The notes beneath the pieces were generated by a model. It was not told where the DNA came from. It made no database searches and saw only the letters and a list, made by a program, of their open reading frames with translations. The position numbers were made by a program, and so were the translations under genes. A stretch of 37,233 nucleotides of DNA from a virus, in the IMG/VR virus record IMGVR_UViG_3300042691_044046, positions 1 to 37,233 of that record; one strand, written 5' to 3'. Positions 13,980 to 22,410 of the stretch are shown one piece after another (position 1 is the stretch's first letter; each line of letters starts with the position of its first letter).

Positions 13980-14833
13980 CCGTCCGCCGTCCTTCGTAAT
14001 CCGGCGAAGCCGGCACGATCTGATCCCCTTCGCCGCGCGCGGCTGTCTCACCGTGCCATGAGTAGGCGGGATGCGTCATCTGCGCGCGAGCGCCCGGCGA
14101 AGCCGGTCTGAGCACATCCGGCGGAGCCGGGTCGATCTGATCCTCCTCGTGCGGCGCGCGGCCTTCCCTTTGTGCCATGAGTCGGCCGGATGCGTCATCT
14201 GCGAACAGGGGCTGGCAGCTACTTCCCGCGTAGCGCGGGCTACATTTCGCGTAGCGCGGCCGCCAGCGCGTGAGCGCCCGGCGGAGCCGGTCTGACCACA
14301 TCCGGCGGAGCCGGGTCGATCCGCCTTCGGCTGGTGACGCGCGCGCGCGGCTTTGCTGTCGCTTCCTAAAATGCTGATGCGTCACCCTCAACTCGCGCAT
14401 GATCAACGCGTTGTGCGTGTGGTGACGCAGTGACGGCGCTTTCGAGGTGTTTCTGGGGCTGCGCGCGCGTGTGTGGCCCGTCTGTCCCCTTAAGTGCGGG
14501 GAATGAGGTTGTTTCGGTTTCACGGTAGTGTATTTTTGGTGTCAATCCGTCACCTGATCCCGAAAACGGTGGTTTTCAGCGTGTTACGGGTGACGGACGC
14601 AGCAGAATCCGCATGTCACTGCGTGACGTCTGGCCCCTTGGCGGTAAGAAAAATGAGGGTGTGGAGGGGCTGAAGGGGCGGGAGGAGGGGTGTGGGTGGG
14701 GTATCCCAAAGGAATCTTTTCCAAGGCCGGATCAACGGTGGGAGTTTCCCCGCGCGCACCCTCTGGGCGCGCGGGAGGGGACGAAATCCACTGTCCCTTT
14801 GTGGCCCCTCTGAATTGACTGGGGCCATGGGGC
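13980..14833. other. Long non-coding region; candidate replication origin
   Basis: There is no credible gene in 854 bp; the open frames here are GC-driven. The first half (14001-14350) contains two and a half degenerate direct repeats with CCGGC-GRA-GCCGG hairpins. The second half (14333-14628) has GGTGACG boxes on both strands, including exact inverted pairs GGTGACGC/GCGTCACC (14333 and 14379) and CCGTCACC/GGTGACGG (14547 and 14589). These surround the only AT-rich stretch (about 14500-14548, with GTGTATTTTTGG). It follows the primase and helicase genes. Iteron-like sites plus an AT-rich segment beside the initiator genes is typical of origins. The last 200 bp (14640-14833) shows only purine-rich runs, and may also hold the late promoter or packaging site. 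Confidence 0.6.
14001..14350. repeat. Degenerate direct-repeat array with CCGGC-GRA-GCCGG hairpins
   Basis: CCGGC-GRA-GCCGG mini-hairpins lie at 14001, 14094, 14118, 14278 and 14302; both pairs are 24 bp apart. The ~50-bp stretch at 14088-14137 recurs at 14272-14321, exactly 184 bp away. A 32-bp block starting GTGCCATGAGT recurs at 14053-14084 and 14172-14203 with two mismatches and ends in TGCGTCATCTGCG. Between copies two and three lies an insert with CCCGCG-TAG-CGCGGG (14225-14239) and a second CGCGTAGCGCG. Confidence 0.8.
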
Positions 14834-15622
14834 ATGGACGCTGATGCTCCTCCTCTGGTTCTCGAACCGCCGGATGGCCCGCGGGGTCAAATGGCGGTCG
14901 CGGCGCGGTATGGGGTCAGTGTTCGGACGGTAAAGCGGTGGGTGGCGGCGGGGCGGGAGCACAATGATCTGCCGCCGTTGGATTCGCCGGTTGATCTGCT
15001 CCGGTGGGCGCAGCGGATGAATGGGCTGCGCGCATCTGGGTTTGCGCGCGACCTTCCGGTGGAGATCGAGCGCGCCGCTGCCGAGGCCCGAGCTGCGTTA
15101 CCCGTCCAGACTGTTGATGCGCCGCGGCCTCCGGCACGCCGAAAAGCGCCGCGGGCGGATGAACCGGCTACGGAATCGGCAGATGATCCGGAGGTGCAGC
15201 ACGGGATCGACTTCGAGTCGTGGGATCCCAACAGCGTCAATTTCGACGATGTGGTGGCGGCTGCAAAAAAGGACTTCGTCGTCCAGGAATCTCTGCTGAG
15301 GCAAGCTCTGGAATCCGGGAACAAAGATCGGATTCGGAGCGCCCGCGTCTCATTTCGCGAGGCGTCCGATCTGCTGCGGGAGGTGGAGCGCGACCGACAG
15401 AAGATCATGGTGGATCGCGGCCTGCTGCTGAGGCGGGATGATGTGCGCCGCGCCATTCAGGCGGCCCACTCGGCCATCCCGACAACATTCAAGGCCCGCC
15501 TGCGAGAGTCATGGTCTCAGCTCGCTCAGCATGCGGAGTCTCGGGCCATCTGGGATCAATTCGTGGACGCAACCGTCGATGACGTGTGCCGCCGGCTGAT
15601 TGAGAATCAGTTTGCCGCATGA
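14834..15622 (+). CDS. Terminase small subunit (probable)
   Basis: The 262-aa protein begins with an HTH at about residues 19-42 (MAVAARYGVSVRTVKRWVAA). A Pro/Arg-rich linker follows (~85-125), then a long helical region with heptad character (VVAAAKKDFVVQESLLRQAL and onward), and a C-terminal part that may contact the large subunit. An HTH followed by a helical oligomerisation region matches Nu1-like small terminases that recognise the packaging site. Its position just before the GpA-like large subunit, with an ATGA overlap, supports the call. It is the first late gene, and TTGACT lies 14 nt before its start. Confidence 0.75.
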   Translation: MDADAPPLVLEPPDGPRGQMAVAARYGVSVRTVKRWVAAGREHNDLPPLDSPVDLLRWAQRMNGLRASGFARDLPVEIERAAAEARAALPVQTVDAPRPPARRKAPRADEPATESADDPEVQHGIDFESWDPNSVNFDDVVAAAKKDFVVQESLLRQALESGNKDRIRSARVSFREASDLLREVERDRQKIMVDRGLLLRRDDVRRAIQAAHSAIPTTFKARLRESWSQLAQHAESRAIWDQFVDATVDDVCRRLIENQFAA

Positions 15623-17577
15623 GGCCGCCGCAAACAGAGCAGAGTCCGGAGGAGGCATTCGTCCTGGAGTGCCTGACGCAGCAGTACACTCCGCTGCATG
15701 TGCCGCCGATCGCGGAGTGGATCCGCAACCAGCGGTTGGAGATCACGGCCGACCAGAACCCCACCTATGCAGGGCAGGTGTTCGACCCTGACAGATTCCC
15801 GGCGGTCTCAAAACTCGTGTTCAAATTCTTCGAGACTCCCGGGGCCTTCGAACTGTTCACGCTCAAGCCGGTGCAGAGCACCTTCACGACGCATGTCTGG
15901 TTCGCGATGTGCCATGCATTCATCTATCGACCATGCACTGCGATCCTCGTCATGCACACCCGGCAGGAGGTGCGAAAGAAAAAGAAGGACACCTACAAGC
16001 CGCTCATCGATGCCATCCCCGATCTGGCCAACAGCGAGCGCCTCGACGGAACCGAGACAACAGCAGAGGAGTTCCGATTTCAGCGGTCCACTCTCTATGT
16101 CGGTGGCGGCCAGTCAGCGTCGGTCCTCACATCCACCTCAGCCAATATCGTGGTGCTCGATGAGGCCGAACAGCATAAGACGGTTGGCGACACGACCACC
16201 ATCAGTCTGGCGCGAGGCCGGATCACTGCAGGTTCCCAGTGGCGGAAGCTCTGCGCGTTCTCGAAGCCGGAGAAGGAAGCCCGCTTCGATCGGGATCCGA
16301 AGACCGGGAACCTCCGGTACATTCCCGAGGAAGGAACTTACCTGCATGCAGAGTATCTCAGCGGGAACCAGATGCGCTACGAATGCCGCTGCCCGCATTG
16401 CGAGGAATACACGGAGCCGTCATTCGACCAGATCCGATTCGGCCACTGTCGGGTTTCGCTTCCGGGAATGGCGGATCAGTGGGACAAGCACCGGATTCTG
16501 AGGGAGACACACTGGGCCTGCCCGCATTGTCAGGGGGTGGTGCACGAGGGCGAGGAGAAAAAGCGATGGGTCATGGAGGGCCGATGGGTCGAGACTCCGA
16601 CCGATCAGCGGAAAGCCAAGGACATGTATCCGATGGCGCATCCGGGCCGATGGTCGGCGCAATTCAGCGGCCTCGTGGACATCGCATTCGACTCGCTCAC
16701 ATGGGGAAATCTCGTGCTCCGATTCCTTGATGCGCAGAACGACCCAGTGAAGCTGCGGGCCTTCAACAACGAGATTCTCGGCCTACCGGAGCCGACCGTC
16801 CGCACCGACGACACGACGCAGGCGCACCTGCGCCGGCTGATTCCGTCACCGGGCTCCGCTGACCCACAGCCGTGGAACTACCGGGATGAGAATGGCAACC
16901 TCACCGGAACCATCCCGCTGCTCTCCACGCAGGTGGCCTACATCGGTATGACCGCCGACAACCAGAAGGATTCCGTGAAGTACCGGGTCCGGGCTGTCGG
17001 CCACGATGGAAGATCGTACCTGCTTGATTACGGAGCCTTCCCGGCCACGCCGGAATTCGCCGAGTTGAGATCCTATCTGGACACCCAGAAATTCACCACC
17101 TTGGACGGGGTGTCCTCAGCAATATATCGATGCTACATCGACATTCAGGGCAGTCGTTGGTTCGACTCCATCGATCTCTGCCTCGCGGATTACCCGCGAA
17201 TCGTGGGCGTCGCGGGCGCGAAACAGAACATGCAGAGCAGCGATAGACTGTGGCCGGTCAAGGTCAACAGCCGGAGCGGGAAGGCCCTCTACGTGCTCTA
17301 CTTCGACTCGAACTTCTGGGAGGGCCGCCTCTACCGGGATGTCATCCAGCATTTCGATCCCAAGCGGCACCGGCCTTATGCGCCGGCCATGTATTTCCCC
17401 CGCGACGTCGGGGATGATTACCTCATCGAGCTGATGCAGATGCGCGAGGTCTGGAAGAATCGGAGGATGATCTGGGAAAAAGTCAGCGCCTCAGCCGTCA
17501 ACGACTTTGGGGACTGCGAGAAGATCGGGCTGATTCAGGATTGGTGCCTGCGCCAGACCAAGGAATCCGCTGCCTGA
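15619..17577 (+). CDS. Terminase large subunit, GpA family
   Basis: The 652-aa protein packages DNA into the prohead. It has a Walker B-like box (VVLDEAE, 178-184), a zinc-ribbon pair (CRCPHC then CPHC, near residues 255-305) and a C-terminal nuclease-like half (VAYIGMTADNQKDSVKYRV), the layout of lambda gpA-like terminases. The usual GKT loop is absent: the equivalent stretch is KPVQSTFTT (83-91), whose Lys83 matches the deviant Walker A lysine of lambda gpA (KSARVGYSK). Its start overlaps the small-subunit stop as ATGA. GpA-type terminases usually cut at cos ends, so cos packaging is likely. Confidence 0.92.
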   Translation: MRPPQTEQSPEEAFVLECLTQQYTPLHVPPIAEWIRNQRLEITADQNPTYAGQVFDPDRFPAVSKLVFKFFETPGAFELFTLKPVQSTFTTHVWFAMCHAFIYRPCTAILVMHTRQEVRKKKKDTYKPLIDAIPDLANSERLDGTETTAEEFRFQRSTLYVGGGQSASVLTSTSANIVVLDEAEQHKTVGDTTTISLARGRITAGSQWRKLCAFSKPEKEARFDRDPKTGNLRYIPEEGTYLHAEYLSGNQMRYECRCPHCEEYTEPSFDQIRFGHCRVSLPGMADQWDKHRILRETHWACPHCQGVVHEGEEKKRWVMEGRWVETPTDQRKAKDMYPMAHPGRWSAQFSGLVDIAFDSLTWGNLVLRFLDAQNDPVKLRAFNNEILGLPEPTVRTDDTTQAHLRRLIPSPGSADPQPWNYRDENGNLTGTIPLLSTQVAYIGMTADNQKDSVKYRVRAVGHDGRSYLLDYGAFPATPEFAELRSYLDTQKFTTLDGVSSAIYRCYIDIQGSRWFDSIDLCLADYPRIVGVAGAKQNMQSSDRLWPVKVNSRSGKALYVLYFDSNFWEGRLYRDVIQHFDPKRHRPYAPAMYFPRDVGDDYLIELMQMREVWKNRRMIWEKVSASAVNDFGDCEKIGLIQDWCLRQTKESAA

Positions 17578-17606
17578 TGCGGTGGCGTTGACTCCAGTCA
17601 GATGGC

Positions 17607-17924
17607 ATGGACTACGATCGATGCGTGCAGGATGCCCTCCTCTGTGATCCCCCGCCGGGCACCGCCCCGGAAAAGGTGCACACCATCTATCGTGGCCTCA
17701 AGACCAGGCTGGAGGAGTACGAACTGAGCGTCGTGCAGAGCCAATCGATGGAGGGCATCAGCCACACCAAGACATCCCCGGCCGAGGCCGGGCGCAAAGT
17801 CTGCACGTGGCTCTATGCTTATCGGCGCGTGCTCGCGGAAGCCGGCGCAGCGCCAGATCCACGCACATCTGCGCAGCCCCGGGGCCACACGTTCGACTTC
17901 TCGAGGCGGCCCGTCCCGGCCTGA
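17607..17924 (+). CDS. Small protein in the connector (gpW) position
   Basis: This 105-aa protein lies between the large terminase and the portal, where lambdoid phages encode the head-tail joining protein gpW (68 aa). The N-terminal half is helical (HTIYRGLKTRLEEYELSVVQ). The call rests on position only, because the sequence is not clearly gpW. TTGAC lies 14 nt before the ATG inside a small palindrome TGACT-CC-AGTCA, and no Shine-Dalgarno is seen. Confidence 0.55.
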   Translation: MDYDRCVQDALLCDPPPGTAPEKVHTIYRGLKTRLEEYELSVVQSQSMEGISHTKTSPAEAGRKVCTWLYAYRRVLAEAGAAPDPRTSAQPRGHTFDFSRRPVPA

Positions 17925-17955
17925 AGGCTGATGTTGACGCTCCCGCAGAGGGAGA

Positions 17956-19548
17956 ATGAGCATCGTCCTGACTGACAGATTCGGCCTCCCTCTCGAGCCA
18001 CGGTTCCACGCATCCGGCATGGCAGGTGGAACTGCGAGCGGGGCTGGCATCGCCGCGGCCCAGCAATCTCCCTCTCGTGGTTATGTGCCAGCCACGAACC
18101 GGCGACAGAAGTTCGTGCTGACCGGTGAGCCTCGCCGCGTCGTCGTCGACAAGATGCGCTGGCTCAAAAACAACAGCTACGGGACCATTGCCAGCCGGGT
18201 CGCTGCGTGGGTTGGCCCAGTCCGGCCAGACCCTCGGACGGGCGACAAGGACCTCGACCGAGAGTATCGGGACTGGTGGCAGGCCACCGCCATCGACTCG
18301 CTGGTCTACGATGCTTCGCGGAAGTTCAATGCGGAAGCCTATCAGGAAATGGCAGAGGTCATCAGCCTGGTGCAGGGCGATGGGCTCACCGTTTTCTCGC
18401 AGGACTCCGCAGGATTCCCGGTCTGTCGATTCTTCGACTCGCTGGCCATCGACAATCCGTGGGGCATGACCAATGGGGCAGGGGGCTGGTGGGATGGGGT
18501 CCTCGTCGATGCCGGGCATGCGCACCTGGCGTACCGGATTCTGCGCGACGACATCCCCGAGGAGGCCAACTTCTGGCAGGCGTATCGGGGGATGGGGAAT
18601 GTGGTGCCTGCGTCGTCCGCTTTCCTGCACGGGTATTTCGACCATCCCGCCAACGTGCGCGGAATCTCCGCTTTCCTCGCAGCGATCAATCCAATGATCG
18701 ACCTGCAGGAGGTCGATATGGCTGTCATCGAGCTGATCAAGGTGGCAGCTCGCGTGGGCTTCTCCATCGAGAACACCTCCTCTTCCGGCAGCAATGAGCC
18801 TGCTCCGATCGATGGCGCATTCATGTTCCAGCCGCGGCCTCCGGCGACGCCATCGACACGCACCACGGAGGCTGGCGAGCCGGTGCGGCTTGTCGAGGAG
18901 GTCCTTGGCGGGCCAGCCGTGGCGCGCCTCGAGGCGGGGGAGAAGATCAACATGCATGCCGTCGATCGTGACATCCCGTCATACGACGAGACGCGCGGGA
19001 ACACTTTGGAGAAGATCGCGTTCTCCTTCGGCCTTCCGGTCCAAATGCTCTTCGGCCTCTTCACTGGCCGCTTCAATGTTTCCGGCCCCGGCATCCGCCT
19101 CACACTCGGCGACTCGCACCAGTGGCGGAATCGCCGGCTCAAGCGCCGCGTCCCGTTCGTGAAGAGGGATTATGCCTGGCGACTGCAGCACGCCATCGAC
19201 AACGGGATCGTTCCCCGGCCCAAGAAGAGCACTCCGGCCTACTGGCGCTGCGAGGCCCGGTTCTCCGAGGCGTACACCATCGACGTGGGCCGAGATGCCA
19301 ACGCCGACAAATCCAAGCTGCAGCTTGGAGCCGAGAGCCTGAAGCGGCTGGCTGCTGAGCGTGGCTCCGACTCCATCACGATCATCGAAGAACGCATCGA
19401 GGAGCTGGAGCACATGTACAACGAGGGAGTCGTGCGGCGCGGGCTGCCCATCAGCGTCGTCTTCCCGGCGTCCATCTATGGCATCACCGGCAGCTCCACT
19501 CCCGCTCAGCCGGCAAAGGACGACCGGCCCACCGACGTCCAGCCCTGA
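17956..19548 (+). CDS. Portal protein, lambda gpB family
   Basis: The 530-aa protein matches lambda-type portals. The N-terminal region has RYVPATNRR-type text and KMRWLKNNSYG (54-70 region), a central segment has FFDSLAIDNPWGM, and the core has a signature like SFGLPVQMLFGLFTGRFNVS near residues 355-375, where lambda-family portals have a conserved (L)xxxYSS/NF-type motif. Twelve copies form the portal vertex for DNA entry and tail attachment. AGGGAG lies just before the ATG, one of few late genes with a purine-rich leader. It lies between terminase and protease in canonical lambda order. Confidence 0.9.
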   Translation: MSIVLTDRFGLPLEPRFHASGMAGGTASGAGIAAAQQSPSRGYVPATNRRQKFVLTGEPRRVVVDKMRWLKNNSYGTIASRVAAWVGPVRPDPRTGDKDLDREYRDWWQATAIDSLVYDASRKFNAEAYQEMAEVISLVQGDGLTVFSQDSAGFPVCRFFDSLAIDNPWGMTNGAGGWWDGVLVDAGHAHLAYRILRDDIPEEANFWQAYRGMGNVVPASSAFLHGYFDHPANVRGISAFLAAINPMIDLQEVDMAVIELIKVAARVGFSIENTSSSGSNEPAPIDGAFMFQPRPPATPSTRTTEAGEPVRLVEEVLGGPAVARLEAGEKINMHAVDRDIPSYDETRGNTLEKIAFSFGLPVQMLFGLFTGRFNVSGPGIRLTLGDSHQWRNRRLKRRVPFVKRDYAWRLQHAIDNGIVPRPKKSTPAYWRCEARFSEAYTIDVGRDANADKSKLQLGAESLKRLAAERGSDSITIIEERIEELEHMYNEGVVRRGLPISVVFPASIYGITGSSTPAQPAKDDRPTDVQP

Positions 19549-19549
19549 A

Positions 19550-19571
19550 CTCCATACAATCTCCATACATC
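19550..19571 (+). repeat. Tandem 11-mer CTCCATACAAT / CTCCATACATC in protease leader
   Basis: The tandem pair fills most of the gap between the portal stop and the protease ATG (19578). The identical 22 bp recurs at 23658-23679 in the leader of another late gene. No Shine-Dalgarno is present in either leader. Confidence 0.85.
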
Positions 19572-19577
19572 AATCTC

Positions 19578-20570
19578 ATGAACGAAGTCTTTTCCGCACT
19601 CCCCCGCATCGCAGGTCTGGTTTTCGGCGCGCCCTGGATGATCCGCCCAGAGTTCCATCGGGATGCTCTGGTGCCTCAGCTCATCGCTGCGCGCAACGCT
19701 CCGCTGCGAGCCTACGATGATGATGAATCGGATCGACCCACCGCCACCCAGCGGAAACTGCAGGATAAACTGGTGCTCGCCGCGACCGATGACTGGGCGA
19801 TCACAGTCGATCAGAAGCGGGCCCGCATCGCCTACAATGTCAGCCGCCGGTCTGGGGTCGCTCAAATCTATGTCGATGGCGTAATCGGCAAGGGGCTGAG
19901 TGGGTTTGACATGGGGTGTGGTGGCGTCTGCGTCGATCATCTGCAGACCGCCATGGAGCATGTGGCGGAACACAATCCCAAGGCGCTGGCTCTGCACCTC
20001 AACAGCCCGGGTGGAACGGTCACTGGAGTTCCGGAGACAGCCGCCGCGATCCGGGACTTCGCGGATTCCGTGGCTCCGGTCCATGCCTACACGGACACCA
20101 TGGCATGTTCCGCCGCCTACTACCTCGCATCAGCTGCGGATACGATACATGCAGCGGCCAGTGCCGACATCGGATCCATCGGGGTGTACTGCGCAGTCCT
20201 CGACTCATCGGCTGCCTATGCCGACATGGGCCTCACCATGCACCTCATCGCATCCGGGAAATTCAAGGGGCAGGGCATGCGGGGGGTGCCAGTGAGCGAG
20301 GAATTCCTCGCATCGCTGCGGGCCGATGTGGCTGCGCAGGCTGATCGGTTCTTCGGGCAGGTTATTGGGCGGCGTGGCGACGCCATCGAACGTGAGGCAG
20401 CGCGCAGGTCTGCGGCGGCCGGCTACGAAATCAGCCGGGAATCATGGGCTGCCTCGATCATGCAGGGTCAGAGCTGGACGGTCGCAGATGCGCCTGAGGC
20501 CCTCACCGATGGAGTGATCTCCAGCCGGCGCGCGCACGTGGCATGGCTCGAGAAATCCCTCGCACGTTGA
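19578..20570 (+). CDS. Head maturation protease, S49 (SppA-like) family
   Basis: The 330-aa protein has a ClpP/crotonase-like fold signature: HLNSPGGTVTG (140-150), the nucleophile Ser178 in TMACSAAYYLAS, ADIGSIGVYCAV (196-207), and a basic catalytic candidate at Lys228 or Lys230 (SGKFKGQG). This is the phage S49 layout with a Ser-Lys dyad. It should process scaffold and capsid proteins during prohead maturation. Order portal-protease-scaffold-capsid is canonical. Lambda encodes the scaffold within the protease gene, whereas here it seems to be a separate gene. Confidence 0.9.
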   Translation: MNEVFSALPRIAGLVFGAPWMIRPEFHRDALVPQLIAARNAPLRAYDDDESDRPTATQRKLQDKLVLAATDDWAITVDQKRARIAYNVSRRSGVAQIYVDGVIGKGLSGFDMGCGGVCVDHLQTAMEHVAEHNPKALALHLNSPGGTVTGVPETAAAIRDFADSVAPVHAYTDTMACSAAYYLASAADTIHAAASADIGSIGVYCAVLDSSAAYADMGLTMHLIASGKFKGQGMRGVPVSEEFLASLRADVAAQADRFFGQVIGRRGDAIEREAARRSAAAGYEISRESWAASIMQGQSWTVADAPEALTDGVISSRRAHVAWLEKSLAR

Positions 20571-20614
20571 CGCACCGCATCGGGTGCCACCAACGAACCA
20601 GCATCATCCACCTC

Positions 20615-21235
20615 GTGAAATCCCTGCTCATTCCTCTTTCGCTGCTTTTCCTCTGCGCCGGCGCATTCGCTGACGACACTCCGCCTCCGGCTGCCCCGAC
20701 TGTCGTCGCTGGCACCAACGGAACCGGTGGCACATCGGGGCAGTCCGCGCCGACTCCGCCCCCGGTCGCCAATAAGCAGGAAGACGAGGACGACGCTCCG
20801 CAAGCTGCAGGCAGCATCGCCCGCATGGCTGCCCATTTCCGGGCGAAAGCTGGCCTCGCCGACGAGATCACGAAGCTCAAGGCCGACAACTCGCGGCTCA
20901 GCTCCGAACTCGCAGCGGCGCTGAAGCGAGCTGACGCTGCGGAAACCCAGAACGCAAAGCTGCTCGCCGACTGGGCGGAAATCGAGAAAGGCCTCCTCAA
21001 TCCTGATGATGCTGGAGACGCAGCGGCTACTGCTGCAGGCATCGTCGAGCGGCGCGCGACGGCCAAGACCGCGCAGGAGCTGCGCAACATGAGCCACCCG
21101 GCCGGGCAGCTGCCCGGGGCCAAGGCTCCCGCCGGCGCTGATGTGCCAGAACCGTCTCCGGCCGCCCGGGCCGCGGCCACGCGTCAGGCATACTGGGCGC
21201 AGCGGAAAGCGCCATGGGCCGTCCAGAACAATTGA
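20615..21235 (+). CDS. Putative capsid scaffold with signal-peptide-like N-terminus
   Basis: The GTG at 20615 gives 206 aa that begin VKSLLIPLSLLFLCAGAFA-DD, a textbook secretion signal with an AFA cleavage site. An ATG at 20543, inside the protease gene, would give a longer N-terminus that buries this segment. A Pro/Thr/Gly-rich linker follows, then a coiled-coil (residues ~78-125, EITKLKADNSRLSSELAAAL), and a Pro/Ala-rich tail ending WAVQNN. Size, coiled-coil and position between protease and major capsid protein fit a scaffold. The signal-like start does not fit that role and is flagged as odd. Confidence 0.6.
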   Translation: MKSLLIPLSLLFLCAGAFADDTPPPAAPTVVAGTNGTGGTSGQSAPTPPPVANKQEDEDDAPQAAGSIARMAAHFRAKAGLADEITKLKADNSRLSSELAAALKRADAAETQNAKLLADWAEIEKGLLNPDDAGDAAATAAGIVERRATAKTAQELRNMSHPAGQLPGAKAPAGADVPEPSPAARAAATRQAYWAQRKAPWAVQNN

Positions 21236-21276
21236 TCCCTGCCACCCTCCACAGCTAACTCCAGCCAGCTCACACT

Positions 21277-22374
21277 ATGCCTACCGCCTCCGAAATCCTC
21301 GCCGTCTCTCGCAACGGCTTCGCGGAGGGCCTCTTCATGGGGGTCCGCGCCGAAGCTCCGATCGTCGCCAACTTTGAAGCGCTGCCAATGATCGGCACGC
21401 AGTATCTTTCCATCGCCGTCGTCGGCCTCGCGACCGCGCAGGGGTTCCTCCACCTCAATGAGGGCATGACTGCTCGCCGCTCCCAGATCGGCATGGGCAA
21501 GGTCGATGCCTACCGGATCGGCCTCCTCATCAAGGAGCCGAAATCATCTACCGACCTCTGGAACAGTCAAAACCAGTCGTCTGTCGGTGCCGGTCTCGTG
21601 ATGGACTGGTTCTCGCTCCAGTCGATGCTGGCGTTCAAATCCGAGATGGTCAATCTGGAGCGCCAGATCATCAACGGTACGGCCAACAACGCGAAAGGAT
21701 TCATCGGCCTCAAGCAGGCCACCAGTGCTGCGGCCGCCGCCAATGTGCTCACAGCCACGCAGGATCCTGAGGATTTTGGTTTCGCGCGCCACGCCATCAA
21801 TGCCGGCGGGTCTACTGCCAACACCGCATCGAGCGTGTACTCGGTCTGGGAAGACCCGATGGGTGCCTGCCTCCGCATGGGAGGGCCGCAGGGCCTCGAG
21901 GGATTCATGGGCATGAGCGAGATCAACACGGTCCTCAGTTCCGAGGTCGATCCCGTGGACGGCCTTACCAAGGAGCAGGAGTACTACTACGCGACCGGCG
22001 AAGGTTACATCGGGCTGTCCATCAACGGCAGCAGCGACGGCACCGGCCGCTCCTTCACACAGTACAGCGTCCGTCGGGCCTTCAACGTCACGGCGCAGGC
22101 CGGATTCACGTGCACGGAGGCCCTGCTCGATGCGCTCATCGCCAGCCACCCGTCCGGCTCGAAGCCCAACAAGCTCTACATGAGCGGGCGTTCGCAACGC
22201 CAGCTGCAGGCTGATCGAGGCACCAATGCCCAAGTCACGGTCTTCATGAGCCCGGGCGATGCGGTCAGCCGCACGATGGCGCACCGCACTCCGCTGCCAG
22301 TCGAGCACCGTGGCATCCCCATCATCGTCTCGGAGCAGATCGGGAACACCGATGCCATCGAGGTTCCGGCCTGA
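21277..22374 (+). CDS. Major capsid protein
   Basis: A 365-aa protein directly after protease and scaffold. It has an N-terminal helix (PTASEILAVSRNGFAEGLF), a stretch resembling HK97-fold capsid proteins in the middle (VNLERQIINGTANNAKGFIG) and a C-terminal stretch (RTPLPVEHRGIPIIVSEQIG) typical of P-domain ends. The protein is neither basic nor repeat-rich and has no cysteine-rich parts. Its place before a Bbp16-like cement gene also occurs in the Bordetella phage BPP-1 head module. No Shine-Dalgarno precedes the ATG. Confidence 0.85.
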   Translation: MPTASEILAVSRNGFAEGLFMGVRAEAPIVANFEALPMIGTQYLSIAVVGLATAQGFLHLNEGMTARRSQIGMGKVDAYRIGLLIKEPKSSTDLWNSQNQSSVGAGLVMDWFSLQSMLAFKSEMVNLERQIINGTANNAKGFIGLKQATSAAAAANVLTATQDPEDFGFARHAINAGGSTANTASSVYSVWEDPMGACLRMGGPQGLEGFMGMSEINTVLSSEVDPVDGLTKEQEYYYATGEGYIGLSINGSSDGTGRSFTQYSVRRAFNVTAQAGFTCTEALLDALIASHPSGSKPNKLYMSGRSQRQLQADRGTNAQVTVFMSPGDAVSRTMAHRTPLPVEHRGIPIIVSEQIGNTDAIEVPA

Positions 22375-22410
22375 TCATTCTGACCATCAACCCTGACAAT
22401 CGACACCATC

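Noticed and set aside
13861-14523. 220-codon minus-strand frame across the helicase end and the non-coding region
   Set aside because: Composition follows the repeat array and is rich in Arg/Ala/Pro; it overlaps the helicase gene, and the repeats explain the open frame.
17758-18957. 399-codon minus-strand frame opposite the portal
   Set aside because: Antisense shadow; the portal match is strong and in operon order.
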